A stretch of DNA of 64,000 nucleotides from Pseudomonas weihenstephanensis (GCF_001043055.1 NZ_JYLF01000002.1:620001-684000), one strand, 5' to 3'; positions 49,337 through 58,208 are shown, counted from the first letter of the stretch. A program made the numbers and translations. The notes: generated by a model not told the origin, from the sequence alone.

Positions 49337-50206
49337 ATGAATCTTTTCCAACTGCGTGCGTTTGATGCGGTGGCGCGCGAAGGCAGCTTCACCCGCGCCG
49401 CCGCACGGTTGTTTATCAGTCAGCCAGCGGTCACCGGCCATATCAAAGCGCTCGAAGATCACTACCAGATCACCCTGTTGCGGCGCACGGCGCGGCGTGT
49501 GGAGCTGACTGAAGAGGGCATTAAACTCGCCGCCATCACCCGCGCCATGTTCGGTTTGGTGGATGAAGCGCAGGTCATGTTGGAGGCCAATCGCCAGTTG
49601 CTCACCGGGCGCCTCGAAGTCGCCGCCGATGGCCCGCATCTGGTCATGCCAATGCTGGCGAACCTGCGCGAGCGTTACCCCGGCATTACCGTGAATCTGC
49701 GTCTGGGCAATGCGCAGGAAACCCTCGCCGCTTTGCTCTCGGAGCACGTGGACGTGGCCGTGCTGACCGACGTTGAGCCGCGTAAGGGGTTAACGTTACG
49801 GCCGCTCAATCAATCGCGGGTATGCGCGTTGGTGCCGGCCGCCCATCCGTGGCAGGCGTTGACGGATGGCATCGAGATTGCGCAGTTGGACCAAGTGATC
49901 ATGGTTTTGCGCGAGCCCACGTCCACCACTCGGCGTACGTTCGATCAGGCGTGCGCCAAGGCGGGGGTAAGCCCGCGTGTGCTGCTGGAGCTGGACAGCC
50001 GCGAAGCGGTGACCGAGGCCGTGGCTGCGCAGCTTGGCGTGGGAGTTGTGTCCTCAGTTGAAGTCAGCCAGGACCCGCGGGTTTGCGCCGTGCCCATCAA
50101 CGGCACGGGGTTGACCAATCGGCACATGATTGGCTGCATGGAACGCCGTGCCGAGTTGCGACTGATCAAGGCGTTTATGGCGCTGGCGCCACAGTCCAAT
50201 GGGTAG
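49337..50206 (+). CDS. LysR-family regulator of phosphonate use
   Basis: A 289-residue LysR-type regulator: winged helix at residues 1-60 (MNLFQLRAFDAVAREGSFTRAAARLF), then the two-lobed effector domain with the ending expected for the family. The frame opens at 49277, but the ATG at 49337 begins the conserved helix. Being divergent from phnW suggests it controls phnWX, probably activating with aminoethylphosphonate or a product. Confidence 0.92.
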   Translation: MNLFQLRAFDAVAREGSFTRAAARLFISQPAVTGHIKALEDHYQITLLRRTARRVELTEEGIKLAAITRAMFGLVDEAQVMLEANRQLLTGRLEVAADGPHLVMPMLANLRERYPGITVNLRLGNAQETLAALLSEHVDVAVLTDVEPRKGLTLRPLNQSRVCALVPAAHPWQALTDGIEIAQLDQVIMVLREPTSTTRRTFDQACAKAGVSPRVLLELDSREAVTEAVAAQLGVGVVSSVEVSQDPRVCAVPINGTGLTNRHMIGCMERRAELRLIKAFMALAPQSNG

Positions 50207-50305
50207 ACGCGAATTTTTTTGGTCGATTGAGACCTTCTTGCCGTATAAACTTGCGCCCATTCGATGGCCTTTGAGCCGCGACACACACGATTGAGAGAGT
50301 AAGAA

Positions 50306-51010
50306 ATGGGCGCACAGTGGAAGGTTAAACACAAAGCGGACGCCGCCAATAGCCGCGGCAAGATTTTCGGCAAACTGGCGAAAGAACTGACCGTTGCTGC
50401 ACGTAACGGCGCCGATCCGGACATGAACTCGCATTTGCGCCTAGTGTATGAACAAGCGAAAAAGGCCTCCATGCCAGCCGACACCATCAAGCGTGCCATT
50501 AACAAAGGTGCGGGTATCGGCACTGAGGCGGTGCAATATCACCGCGTCACGTACGAAGGTTTTGCCCCGCATCAGGTGGCGTTGATTGTTGAATGTCTGA
50601 CCGACAATGTGAACCGTACCGTGGCTGAAATCCGCGTGGCATTTCGCAAGGGTCAACTGGGCACTTCCGGCTCGGTAACATGGGACTTTGACCATGTCGG
50701 CCTGATCGAAGCCAAGGCTGACACTCCGGACGCTGATCCTGAAATGGCGGCCATTGAAGCAGGCGCTCAGGATTTTGAAGAAGGCGACGAAGAAGGCACC
50801 ACCTTGTTCATCACCGAACCTACCGACCTGGATGCCGTGCACAAAGCGCTGCCAGAACAGGGTTTCACCGTGCTGTCCGCCAAGCTGGGTTATATCCCCA
50901 AAAACCCGGTCTCGGGCCTGACTGACGAGCAGATGGCTGAGGTGCAGGAATTTTTGGCCAAGCTCGAAGAGCAGGACGACGTACAAGACATGTTTGTGGC
51001 ATTGGCCTAA
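50306..51010 (+). CDS. YebC/PmpR-family protein, YeeN-like
   Basis: A 234-residue protein of the YebC/TACO1 family, with [23 protein letters not shown] at the start and [29 protein letters not shown] in the middle. Members act as transcription regulators or help ribosomes at polyproline stretches. The opening [10 protein letters not shown] differs from the usual MAGHSKWANIKHRK of YebC and is nearer YeeN, so it is probably a second paralogue, not the gene next to ruvC. The ATG at 50306 has GAGAGTAAGAA before it. Confidence 0.88.
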   Translation: MGAQWKVKHKADAANSRGKIFGKLAKELTVAARNGADPDMNSHLRLVYEQAKKASMPADTIKRAINKGAGIGTEAVQYHRVTYEGFAPHQVALIVECLTDNVNRTVAEIRVAFRKGQLGTSGSVTWDFDHVGLIEAKADTPDADPEMAAIEAGAQDFEEGDEEGTTLFITEPTDLDAVHKALPEQGFTVLSAKLGYIPKNPVSGLTDEQMAEVQEFLAKLEEQDDVQDMFVALA

Positions 51011-51136
51011 TCGGTATCTGTTGGCGATCAAGCCACGCGCATCTCAATCCTGTGGCCGCTGAGGCGTAACGCGAGGCGGCGACCGGGCGCGTAGCGGTCG
51101 TCGCCTTCGGCAACGGCAACGTGGATCGCGACAGGC

Positions 51137-52447
51137 TCAGCCCAGCGCGCGGCTGATGGCTGCAAAATCTGGCCGGGCCAGTACGTTCGGCTGGATGCAA
51201 CGTTCGTGCAGTTGATGCCAGTCGCCGCGTTGGGCATCGCTCAAGCCTGAGTCGATGCGCGCCAGCAACTCCCCCAGCAAAATCCCGAACGCGCGCACTT
51301 CAATACGTTGCAGGGCGCGGGTGTGTGGGCTGTCGTCTGTGGCGTGAAAGCACGCGGCACCGAAGTCGCCCAGCAAACATTCGCCCTGTGCGTTGAACAA
51401 AATGTTGTGCGCGTACAAATCGCCATGACAGATGCCCTGCGCGTGTAAATGAGCCGCGGCCGAGGCAATGCCACGAGCAATACGTCGCGCGCTGTCAGCG
51501 GTGAAGCGGGTGCTGTCGGCATACACGTCGCGGCTGCAACTGTCAAAACTGGGCAGGGCCGCCAGGTTGGTGAACGAGGGATCGATCAGTTCCATCACCA
51601 GTGCCGCTTGCGCCTCAGGGTGACCGACTACCCGGCCCAGCACCTTGATCAGGTTCGGGTGCTGGCCTGCGGCGATGCAGGCGTTCATTTCGTGCAGCGG
51701 TGAGCCGTCGCTGGTGATGCTGCCTTTGTAGAGTTTGATCGCGACCGCCCGCACCGGTTGCCCCGGTTCACGCCATTGCGCTTGATAAATTACCCCGGAG
51801 GCGCCTTCACCCAGTGGCTGCTCAAGGGTCAATTGCGACCAGTCAATGTTCGGTGTGTGGTCGTCTGCCTGCTGAGTGCGGGTTTCGTCGGCCAGCGGAT
51901 TGCCCGAATAGGCCAGCCAGCTCAGGCGGGGCATGGCCAGTAGCCCGTCGGGCAGTTCAGCGAGCTGATTGGAGGCCAGGCGGATCAGTTCAAGGCGTTC
52001 GCACCCGGCCAGGCTGCGCGGCAATTGTTGCAGGCGGTTACCGGCCAGCATCAGTTTTTGCAGCAAAGGACGCTGCCCCAGTTCGTCAGGCAATTGGCTG
52101 ATGTGGTTATCCGTGAGGATCAGCCAGCGCAACAACGGTGGCAGCGCCGTACCCGGTACGTTCACGATCTGGTTGGCTTTGAAGCCGATCATGCTCAGGT
52201 TGGCACAACGCCCCAGGCACTCGGGCAGCGCGGTGAAGTGGTTGTCCGAGCAAAACAAAATGCGCAACCGGGTTAACCGATGCAAATCGTCAGGCAGGCG
52301 GCTCAAGGCATTGCCGCTCAAGTTGAGGATTTCCAGCGAATCGGCCAGTTGGAAGATTTCGTCCGGGAACTCGGTCAGCCCGCAGGCCAGGTCCAGACGT
52401 TTGAGGCCTTTCAATTGACCGGCGCGCAGTTTAGCGAGGGTATCCAT
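51137..52447 (-). CDS. Leucine-rich-repeat protein with serine/threonine kinase domain
   Basis: A 436-residue protein in two parts. Residues 1-190 hold about seven leucine-rich repeats (pattern L-x-x-L-x-L-x-x-N-x-L-x-x-L-P). Residues 205-436 form a Hanks-type kinase: glycine loop GEGASGVIYQA, ATP Lys in VAIKLYK, catalytic loop HGDLYAHNIL (HRD replaced by HGD) and DFGAA. Such proteins occur in plant-associated and other pseudomonads; targets are unknown. No signal or membrane segment was seen, so it is cytoplasmic unless secreted by another route. It is divergent from the csu remnant. The 126 bases before its stop hold no clear gene. Confidence 0.88.
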   Translation of the reverse strand: MDTLAKLRAGQLKGLKRLDLACGLTEFPDEIFQLADSLEILNLSGNALSRLPDDLHRLTRLRILFCSDNHFTALPECLGRCANLSMIGFKANQIVNVPGTALPPLLRWLILTDNHISQLPDELGQRPLLQKLMLAGNRLQQLPRSLAGCERLELIRLASNQLAELPDGLLAMPRLSWLAYSGNPLADETRTQQADDHTPNIDWSQLTLEQPLGEGASGVIYQAQWREPGQPVRAVAIKLYKGSITSDGSPLHEMNACIAAGQHPNLIKVLGRVVGHPEAQAALVMELIDPSFTNLAALPSFDSCSRDVYADSTRFTADSARRIARGIASAAAHLHAQGICHGDLYAHNILFNAQGECLLGDFGAACFHATDDSPHTRALQRIEVRAFGILLGELLARIDSGLSDAQRGDWHQLHERCIQPNVLARPDFAAISRALG

Positions 52448-52492
52448 AAGCAGGCGGTGTGCACTCGTGTAAATCGATGAAAAGTGCCGCGC

Positions 52493-52740
52493 ATGATAGC
52501 GATTAATCGTTTACAGGTTTCAGGCAATTTGCGCACACCCCGCGCCACGCAGTGCGTTGACCCTTCGGCTGAGTACGAAGTCCAGGTGCGGGTGACCGTG
52601 GAACGCGGTTGCCAGTTGATTGGCTCAACCCGCAACGCCGGGATCGAGCCTTTGGGTGTGCTTGATTTTGGGCGTATCTCACGTCTGGACAGTGGCTCCG
52701 GGCCATTGAATGCGGCGCTGCTCAATCAGCGTGTGCCGCG
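52493..52740 (+). pseudogene. Truncated Csu-type pilin (SCPU-domain) fragment
   Basis: In frame from 52493 the translation contains VQVRVTVERGCQLIGSTRN, GIEPLGVLDFG and SGSGPLNAALLNQ, the first half of an SCPU (spore coat U) pilin domain as in CsuA/B. No signal peptide precedes it, and homology stops at VPR where a run of nine G begins. The rest of the pilin, the CsuC chaperone and the usher leader are missing. It is a remnant, not a working pilin. Confidence 0.7.
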
Positions 52741-53294
52741 GGGGGGGGTGGGCCCGCACGACTGTGCTGGCGGGCGAATTGCCCCCGCCGCCTGCCAGCA
52801 TGGAGGCCGTCGCCGATGCACTGTTGTATCTGGAACTGGTGGTTAATCAGATGAACACCCCGCGCGTGGTGCCGGTTGTACAACGCCAAGGGCAGCTGTT
52901 TGTGAGCGCCAGTGAATTGCAGGCGGTCGGCATTCGCTTGCCTGCCTCAGGCCCCTCAGAGGTGGGGCTGGACAGCGTGCCCGGTTTACACAGCGAGTAC
53001 GACAGCCAGGCCCAGCGTCTATTGCTGCAAGTACCGCCCGACTGGCTGCCGGAACAACGGATCGGGGCGCGTTCGACCTACCCGCGCACTGAGGCCTTGA
53101 GCAGCGCGGTGCTCAATGAACAAAACGGCGCGCGGGCCGTGGTGGGCTGGGACGGCCTGGTGTACCTGGAAGACCTGACGGCGCAGAACACGTTGCAGGT
53201 GATAGTGCCCGACGGCGCGCAGTGCAGAGCTTCATTCGCGTTACCGCCCCAAGGCGATCAAGTGCCCTTGATCGGGCCGGTGGTGTGCCAGTGA
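52740..53294 (+). pseudogene. Usher (CsuD-like) remnant with internal deletion
   Basis: Downstream of the G-run the frame reads LPPPPASMEAVADALLYLEL and continues as an usher N-domain to about TYPRTEALSS (53100). It then joins directly to usher C-terminal sequence (ARAVVGWDGLVYLEDL...LIGPVVCQ). Most of the beta-barrel and plug, roughly 500-600 residues in intact ushers, is absent though the frame is kept. No start or signal peptide is present. Its TGA overlaps the next gene's GTG as GTGA, preserving the old csuD-csuE junction. Confidence 0.75.
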
Positions 53295-54269
53295 AACGCC
53301 TTGCGATGTGGCTCGCGCTGGGCGGCCTGTGCGGGTTGTCAGTCAGTGCACAGGCGGCGTGTAGTGTGGGCACCACGACCCCCCGCAGCGTTTGGTTTGG
53401 TGGGGTCGATGGCGGTGAAAAACACGCGGCAATCCACCTCCACGCTCAATTCGGGGCTAAGTTGCGTGGGCACCGGCATTACGCTGTTCGGCACCTCGAT
53501 GTTCAAGGCCACCATCACCTCGGCCACCAGCGGCATGGTCGGGCCGACCGGTGATGTGATCGGGTATACGATTTACGCCACCCATGCCACCACCTACCCG
53601 ATCAGCCGCGGGGCACCCGGCTTTGACTTCGCAAGTAACGGTTTGCTGTCGTTGTTGGGGCTGATTGGCAGTGCGTCGCCCAAATACATCCCGTTGTACA
53701 TCAGCACCATTACGGGGAGCAATGTGGCGGCGGGGGTGTACACCGAAACGCTGAATATTCAATGGGACTGGTACTACTGCCCCGGTATCGGCATTGGTGG
53801 CATTTGCATCGGGGCCAACGCTGGCAGCAAGTCGACGCCCTTGACCGTCACCCTGACGGTGGCCAATGACTGCACCATCTCCGCGCTCAACATCAGCTTT
53901 GGCAGCGCGCCGGTGATCAGCGCATTCACCCCGGTCACCAGCCAGACCATCAGCCTGTCTTGCACCAAGGGCAGCGCCTATACCGTGGGTTTGAGTGACG
54001 GTGCCCAGGCGGTAAGTGTGGGTGGGCGACGGCAGATGATCTCGGGGAGCAATTTTTTGGCGTATGACATTTTCAAAAGTGCCGGCACCACCCGTTAGGG
54101 CCGTGTCGGCAGCGCCCGACGGGCAAGCTCGGATGCTGAGATCAACCCTGGCAACGGGTTGGGCGTCGGCAGTCAGGTATTTAACTTCAACGCCAAAATC
54201 TACACCGATCAGGCCACCCCGCCCGCCGGGACTTATATCGACAACGTGGTCCTGGATGTCGGGTTTTAG
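53291..54269 (+). pseudogene. CsuE-like tip adhesin pseudogene
   Basis: A GTG at 53291 opens a good signal peptide (MKRLAMWLALGGLCGLSVSA) and the mature start ACSVGTTTP. The frame then breaks at a run of six C (53379-53384); the sequence resumes one frame over as AAFGLVGSMAVKN and carries two SCPU domains. A TAG at 54096, likely from TGG, interrupts the second domain. The remaining 56 codons (ending TYIDNVVLDVGF) stay in the same frame to 54269. One frameshift and one nonsense codon make it a pseudogene. Confidence 0.78.
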
Positions 54270-55417
54270 CGCAGCTCCTTGACCATTGCCGAGAGGGTGC
54301 TCAACACGTCGTTGCCCAATTGCATCGAGCGTTGGCCATCCCAGCCGGTCCGCGGGTTTGGCGCGTCGTTGTTGTCCTTGAACGGCATCTCCAGGGTCAG
54401 CGACAAACAGTCGAAAAGCTCGCCGACACTGTTGCAGGCCAAGGTCATGTTGGCTTGGCCGGGTTCGTCGCGGGTATAGCCGTGGGTGGTCTGAAAGTCC
54501 TGAGTGCGAGCCTTCAGGTCGTCGCGAAAGCGTGCTTCCAGTGCGGCCAGGCGCGGCGTATAGCCAGGGTTGCCTTCACAACCCGCGGTGAACACATAAG
54601 GGATTTCTTCGTCGCCGTGGATATCCAGAAACAGGTCGACGCGGTGTTTTTTCATCTGCTCCAAGGCAAAGAACACCTCAGGGCTGACCTGCGAGCAGGG
54701 GGTTTGCCAGGCGCGGTTCAGGTCTTGACCGTTGGCATTGGTGCGCAAGTGGCCATGTAAGGCACCGTCCGGGTTCATGTTGGGGATCAGGTATAAGTCG
54801 GCGTAGTCCAACAACTTGCGCAACTGCGGGTCACTGCCTTGTTCCAGACGTTTGAAAATCCCTTCCATGAACCACTCGGCCATGTGCTCACCGGGATGTT
54901 GCTGCGCGATGATCCAGATCTTGTGTTTATTCGCAGCGCCAGTGCCCTTGCGCAACAGCTCAATATCGCGACCTTCGGCACTTTTGCCGACGGCCAGCAC
55001 CTCGCAGCCCGACCACTGCTGCGCGTCCTTGATCAACCGGTCGTGCCGTTCGCGGCTGTAAGGTTCGAAATAGGCAAACCACACCTCGCGGTGCTCGGCG
55101 TCCAGGGTGATGTTGAGCGAAGCACCGTCAAAGGTGGTGGGCACTCTGAACCAATGCTCGTGATCGTAGGACGCCACGGCGTTGTAGCCATCCCACGCCT
55201 TGTTGTAGGAAGACTGGCTGGCGTTGGTCAGGCAAAAGGTGTGGCTTTGCCCTGGGGTCAGACCGCTGGCCTTGAAATGAAACCACTGAAAGTGCTGACT
55301 TTTGGAATCGGGCTTGATGGCCAGTTTTACGTTCAGCGGGTCGCTGGCCTCCAGCACCTGAATATTGCCGCTGTCGAAGTCACTGCTGATGTGAAGTGAA
55401 GAGGGCGCCACAGTCAT
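54266..55417 (-). CDS. M14-family zinc carboxypeptidase, cytosolic-type
   Basis: A 383-residue protein with an N-terminal beta-rich domain (about 1-120) typical of cytosolic carboxypeptidase-like M14 enzymes, then the catalytic domain. Zinc ligands are in QQHPGEHMAEW and LDIHGDEE, and the catalytic Glu in SLTLEMPFK. No signal peptide, so cytoplasmic. Family members trim acidic or other C-terminal residues; bacterial substrates are unclear. Its stop overlaps that of the csuE remnant, with which it converges. Confidence 0.9.
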   Translation of the reverse strand: MTVAPSSLHISSDFDSGNIQVLEASDPLNVKLAIKPDSKSQHFQWFHFKASGLTPGQSHTFCLTNASQSSYNKAWDGYNAVASYDHEHWFRVPTTFDGASLNITLDAEHREVWFAYFEPYSRERHDRLIKDAQQWSGCEVLAVGKSAEGRDIELLRKGTGAANKHKIWIIAQQHPGEHMAEWFMEGIFKRLEQGSDPQLRKLLDYADLYLIPNMNPDGALHGHLRTNANGQDLNRAWQTPCSQVSPEVFFALEQMKKHRVDLFLDIHGDEEIPYVFTAGCEGNPGYTPRLAALEARFRDDLKARTQDFQTTHGYTRDEPGQANMTLACNSVGELFDCLSLTLEMPFKDNNDAPNPRTGWDGQRSMQLGNDVLSTLSAMVKELR

Positions 55418-55742
55418 CGTCCAGATCCCTGAGTCTAAGAATTGTGGGCGTTACTGTACCGCGTCATGGCGTCGGGCCAATACGAAAATGTAGGTAAAAG
55501 CAGGCGAAAAAAGAGGAGAAAAATACGAGGGGGGCGTCATCCTTGACGCGGCGCAATTCTAGTGTTTTTGCGATTGATTCTCAAGTGCTAAATTGCCATT
55601 ACGGCTATAGTCTTGGACTTCAGGCTTTCTTCGGTCGATGTTCTTTTGCTATCATCGCCGGCATCGTAGCGGTCACCGAAAAAAACCGGCCGCACACCAG
55701 ACTTCATTAGCCTGAAGCAAGCTGAGCCAGATAACTGGCCAC
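55418..55742. other. Intergenic region without a recognised gene
   Basis: There are 325 bases between the M14 gene and the sRNA. Nothing coding is convincing. A Fur-like 15-mer (11 of 15 matches to the 7-1-7 consensus) lies at 55569-55583, and a 9-base inverted repeat CTTCAGGCT/AGCCTGAAG at 55618-55626 and 55709-55717. Confidence 0.4.
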
Positions 55743-55857
55743 AAAAAAAAGACCCGGCCAGAAGCCGGGTCAAATAACCGTGATTAGCCTGATGAGGAGA
55801 TTATTCAAAGAACCGACCTAAGGTCCCTTGAATGATCGGCTGATCTCGCGACCAGCT
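55743..55857 (-). ncRNA. prrF: PrrF-type iron-responsive small RNA
   Basis: PrrF RNAs are Fur-repressed sRNAs that, with Hfq, shut down iron-using genes such as sodB and acnB when iron is scarce. From about 55857 the minus strand reads GCTGGTCGCGAGATCAGCCG, the PrrF 5' region as I recall it. The pairing region around CTCATCAGGCTAATCACGG follows, and it ends in a perfect terminator, GACCCGGC/GCCGGGTC, with eight T. Length is about 115 bases. A promoter overlapped by a Fur box lies directly upstream. The 5' end is estimated from the -10 element. Confidence 0.82.
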
Positions 55858-55860
55858 GCA

Positions 55861-55892
55861 TGCAATAGTAATCATTATCATTTGCAAAGCAA
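55861..55892 (-). promoter_or_regulatory. Fur box and promoter of the PrrF-type sRNA
   Basis: On the minus strand TTGCTT (55892-55887) and TACTAT (55870-55865) are 16 bases apart. The 15-mer at 55866-55880 matches the inverted-repeat Fur consensus TGATAATnATTATCA at 13 of 15 positions and covers the spacer and -10. Iron-loaded Fur would block transcription. Confidence 0.8.
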
Positions 55893-55952
55893 GTGTTTTT
55901 CCGCGCATTTCGGAAATTTTTTTTCCATTCCTCGCTCCAAGGCTCTGTCCCG

Positions 55953-56420
55953 CTAGTCCAACAACAGCTCAGTGGTGCGCTTGACTTCGCTCATGGCGAT
56001 ATTTGAGTGGGCTTCCTGTACGTGTGGCTTTTGCAGCAGGTGATCGCGCAAAAAACGCTCGTAGCTGTCGATGTCATGGGTCACGACCTTAAGCAGGTAA
56101 TCCATATCGCCTGCCATGGTGTAGCACTCGATGACTTCCGGATAACCGGTGATCGCTTCTTCAAACTCGGTCAGATGGCGCCTGCCGTGGCCAGAAAGCC
56201 GCACATTGACGAACACCACCACGTTGAGTCCCAGTTTTTTCGGGTTGAGCAGGGCGACTTTGCGCTCGATCAAGCCTTCTTCCTGTAAGCGATGAATGCG
56301 CCGCCAGCAGGGCGATTGCGACAACTCAACGTGTTCGGCTACTTCAGCGGCAGACAGGTCAGCGTTGTGTTGCAGCAAGCGCAGGATCTTGCGGTCGATG
56401 GTGCTTAATTTAATCGGCAT
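55953..56420 (-). CDS. Lrp/AsnC-family transcriptional regulator
   Basis: A 155-residue regulator: helix-turn-helix at about residues 8-55 (LSTIDRKILRLLQ...SQSPCWRRIHRLQEEGLI) and the ligand-binding RAM domain after residue 65 (GDMDYLLKVV motif). It is divergent from leucine dehydrogenase, with a 12-bp inverted repeat in between, so it probably controls that gene in response to a branched-chain amino acid. It resembles BkdR-type regulators. Confidence 0.9.
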   Translation of the reverse strand: MPIKLSTIDRKILRLLQHNADLSAAEVAEHVELSQSPCWRRIHRLQEEGLIERKVALLNPKKLGLNVVVFVNVRLSGHGRRHLTEFEEAITGYPEVIECYTMAGDMDYLLKVVTHDIDSYERFLRDHLLQKPHVQEAHSNIAMSEVKRTTELLLD

Positions 56421-56432
56421 GAATTAATCTGA

Positions 56433-56492
56433 TTTCTTATTTTTGTTGAATGTTTCATGCAGCCTAGCACTGCATTTCCTAAAAATAAGAAA
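56433..56492. promoter_or_regulatory. Inverted-repeat operator candidate between lrp-like and ldh
   Basis: TTTCTTATTTTT (56433-56444) and AAAAATAAGAAA (56481-56492) are perfect inverted 12-mers, 36 bases apart, in the 190-base divergent gap. Spaced AT-rich arms suit Lrp-type proteins, which bind as multimers. Confidence 0.6.
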
Positions 56493-56610
56493 GAAAAATC
56501 CTCTGGCAAACCTTCACTCTCTTACGACGGGTTACGCACCCGCAGGCCGGGTCGCGCAGTGACCCTCAGGTCTGGCGTCGCTCACTGACTAACAACAAGA
56601 GAGAAATGAA

Positions 56611-57663
56611 ATGCCGATTTTTGCTCATCCCGAATTTGATCAGCATGAACAGGTCATGTTCTGCCACGACAAGGCCACGGGTCTCAAAGCCATCATTGCG
56701 GTGCACAACACACGTCTGGGCCCAGCCTTGGGCGGGTGTCGCATGTGGCCCTACGCCGATGAACAGCAGGCGTTGAATGATGTTTTGCGCTTGTCGCGCG
56801 GCATGACCTATAAATCTGCCTTGGCCGGGCTGCCCTTGGGCGGTGGCAAGGCGGTGATCATCGGCGACCCGCACAAAGGCAAGAGCGAGGCGTTGTTCCA
56901 GGCCATGGGCGGGTTTGTCGACAGCTTGGGCGGGCGTTATATCACGGCCGCAGACTCGGGCACTGGCGTGGCCGAAATGGCGCTGATGGGCCAGCGCACA
57001 CGGCATGTGGTGGGTGCCGGTACGCGCGAGCAGTTGGGTGGCGGCACGCGCAGCGGCGATCCCTCGCCGGCAACGGCCCTTGGCGTCTTTATCGGCCTGC
57101 GCGAAGCGGTCGCGCAGCGTCTGGGTCGCTCAGACCTTAACGGCTTGCGTGTCGCCATTCAGGGGCTTGGGCAGGTGGGGTTTGATCTTGCCCGGCAACT
57201 CAAGGCCGCCGGTGCGCAGTTATGGGTACACGATATTCAGGACGCGAATGTACGCCGGGCCGTCGATGAATTGGGTGCCCATGCTGTGAGTGCGCAAGAC
57301 ATTTACGGGCTGGAGGTGGATGTGTTCTCGCCGTGTGCCATGGGGGCGGTGATCAACGATCACACCCTGCAACTGTTGCGTGCGCCGGTGATTGCCGGTG
57401 CAGCCAACAACCAGCTGGCCACCGCCGCCCATGCCGATGAATTGTGGCGCAGGGGGGTGTTGCACGCCCCCGACTATGCGATCAATGCGGGCGGCATCAT
57501 TGACGTGTCTTACGAGTACCACGGCGGTACACCCGAGCAGGTCCGTCGGCACGTTGAAGGCATAGGCGAAACTTTGCGTCAGATCTTTGTGCGAGCCAAA
57601 GCTGAGGATCGCAATACCACCGCCGTTGCCGACAGCCTTGCTCAAGAGCGCCTTAACGGCTGA
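56611..57663 (+). CDS. Leucine dehydrogenase (Glu/Leu/Phe/Val dehydrogenase family)
   Basis: A 350-residue NAD-dependent enzyme that deaminates leucine, valine and isoleucine to their oxo acids. It has the substrate Lys pair in [20 protein letters not shown] (about residues 64-83) and the nucleotide loop [12 protein letters not shown] near residue 185. [16 protein letters not shown], the family C-terminal block, is also present. Length matches octameric leucine dehydrogenases. It is divergent from an Lrp-type regulator and near the liu operon, which degrades the next leucine intermediates. Confidence 0.92.
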   Translation: MPIFAHPEFDQHEQVMFCHDKATGLKAIIAVHNTRLGPALGGCRMWPYADEQQALNDVLRLSRGMTYKSALAGLPLGGGKAVIIGDPHKGKSEALFQAMGGFVDSLGGRYITAADSGTGVAEMALMGQRTRHVVGAGTREQLGGGTRSGDPSPATALGVFIGLREAVAQRLGRSDLNGLRVAIQGLGQVGFDLARQLKAAGAQLWVHDIQDANVRRAVDELGAHAVSAQDIYGLEVDVFSPCAMGAVINDHTLQLLRAPVIAGAANNQLATAAHADELWRRGVLHAPDYAINAGGIIDVSYEYHGGTPEQVRRHVEGIGETLRQIFVRAKAEDRNTTAVADSLAQERLNG

Positions 57664-57670
57664 TACGTGA

Positions 57671-57748
57671 GCAGGTCAGGCAAGGGCTGCTTGACCTGCA
57701 ACGGCGGCACTCTCAATCAGGTCGCCGGGTGTCAGCCCCCGGCGACCT
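57671..57748. terminator. Two hairpins between convergent ldh and DUF6124 genes
   Basis: GCAGGTCA/TGACCTGC (57671-57699) and AGGTCGCCGGG/CCCGGCGACCT (57719-57748) form stable stems between convergent genes. The second includes the end of the DUF6124 frame. Neither has a clear T-run, so the terminator role is likely but not certain. Confidence 0.5.
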
Positions 57749-58079
57749 TGTGTGTGTCCACCGTGTTGTCGACCAGGTCTTTGGCCATCTCGATGAAATG
57801 CACCGCGCCAAGTGTGAGATCCCGTTGCGCGCCTTGTAGGCTTCCAGCGCACTCATGGGCGTAGGCCAGTGCATAGCGCAGCAACTCTGAGGCATGGACC
57901 ATCGCCTCTTCCAAACTCAAACCTTCGCGCACAGTGAACACTTTGTGCTCAGTACTGCGCTGAGTTACAGATGGTTTCAAATAATAATCGAGTGCACGCT
58001 GCCTTGCGGCACTGTCTTTGAGCGCTTCTAGCTCTGCATCGGGTTCAGTCTTGAGCGGAATTTTTGTTATGGGAGTCAT
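57732..58079 (-). CDS. DUF6124 family protein
   Basis: A 115-residue, mostly helical protein of the Pseudomonas-restricted DUF6124 type (AALDYYLKP-like start, then FTVREGLSLEEAMVHASELLRYA). Function is unknown. It has no signal or membrane segment. It is divergent from the S24-like regulator, across an AT-rich gap with palindromic sites, which may mean shared control. Confidence 0.75.
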   Translation of the reverse strand: MTPITKIPLKTEPDAELEALKDSAARQRALDYYLKPSVTQRSTEHKVFTVREGLSLEEAMVHASELLRYALAYAHECAGSLQGAQRDLTLGAVHFIEMAKDLVDNTVDTHKVAGG

Positions 58080-58127
58080 GATTTTCCTGCGTCTCTGAGA
58101 TTAATCGAATCAGCCAATGCAGATTAG

Positions 58128-58177
58128 TACAATGAGTATTTATATCTAAAAGTTAAATAATACAATATGTGTATTGT
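58128..58177. promoter_or_regulatory. Paired operator-like sites before the S24-type regulator
   Basis: ACAATA/TATTGT forms a palindrome at 58162-58177, and a related copy TACAATGAGTATT lies at 58128-58140, about 34 bases upstream. The region is very AT-rich and lies between two divergent genes, a typical place for autorepressor sites. Confidence 0.45.
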
Positions 58178-58208
58178 TGCGGCTCAGGCATTCCGTATTG
58201 TTCGCCAG

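Noticed and set aside
51028..51237. 69-codon minus-strand frame overlapping the kinase 3' end
   Set aside because: Most of it lies in the kinase gene in another frame, and the remaining tail has no start or recognisable domain; a decayed extension of the kinase is possible but unsupported.
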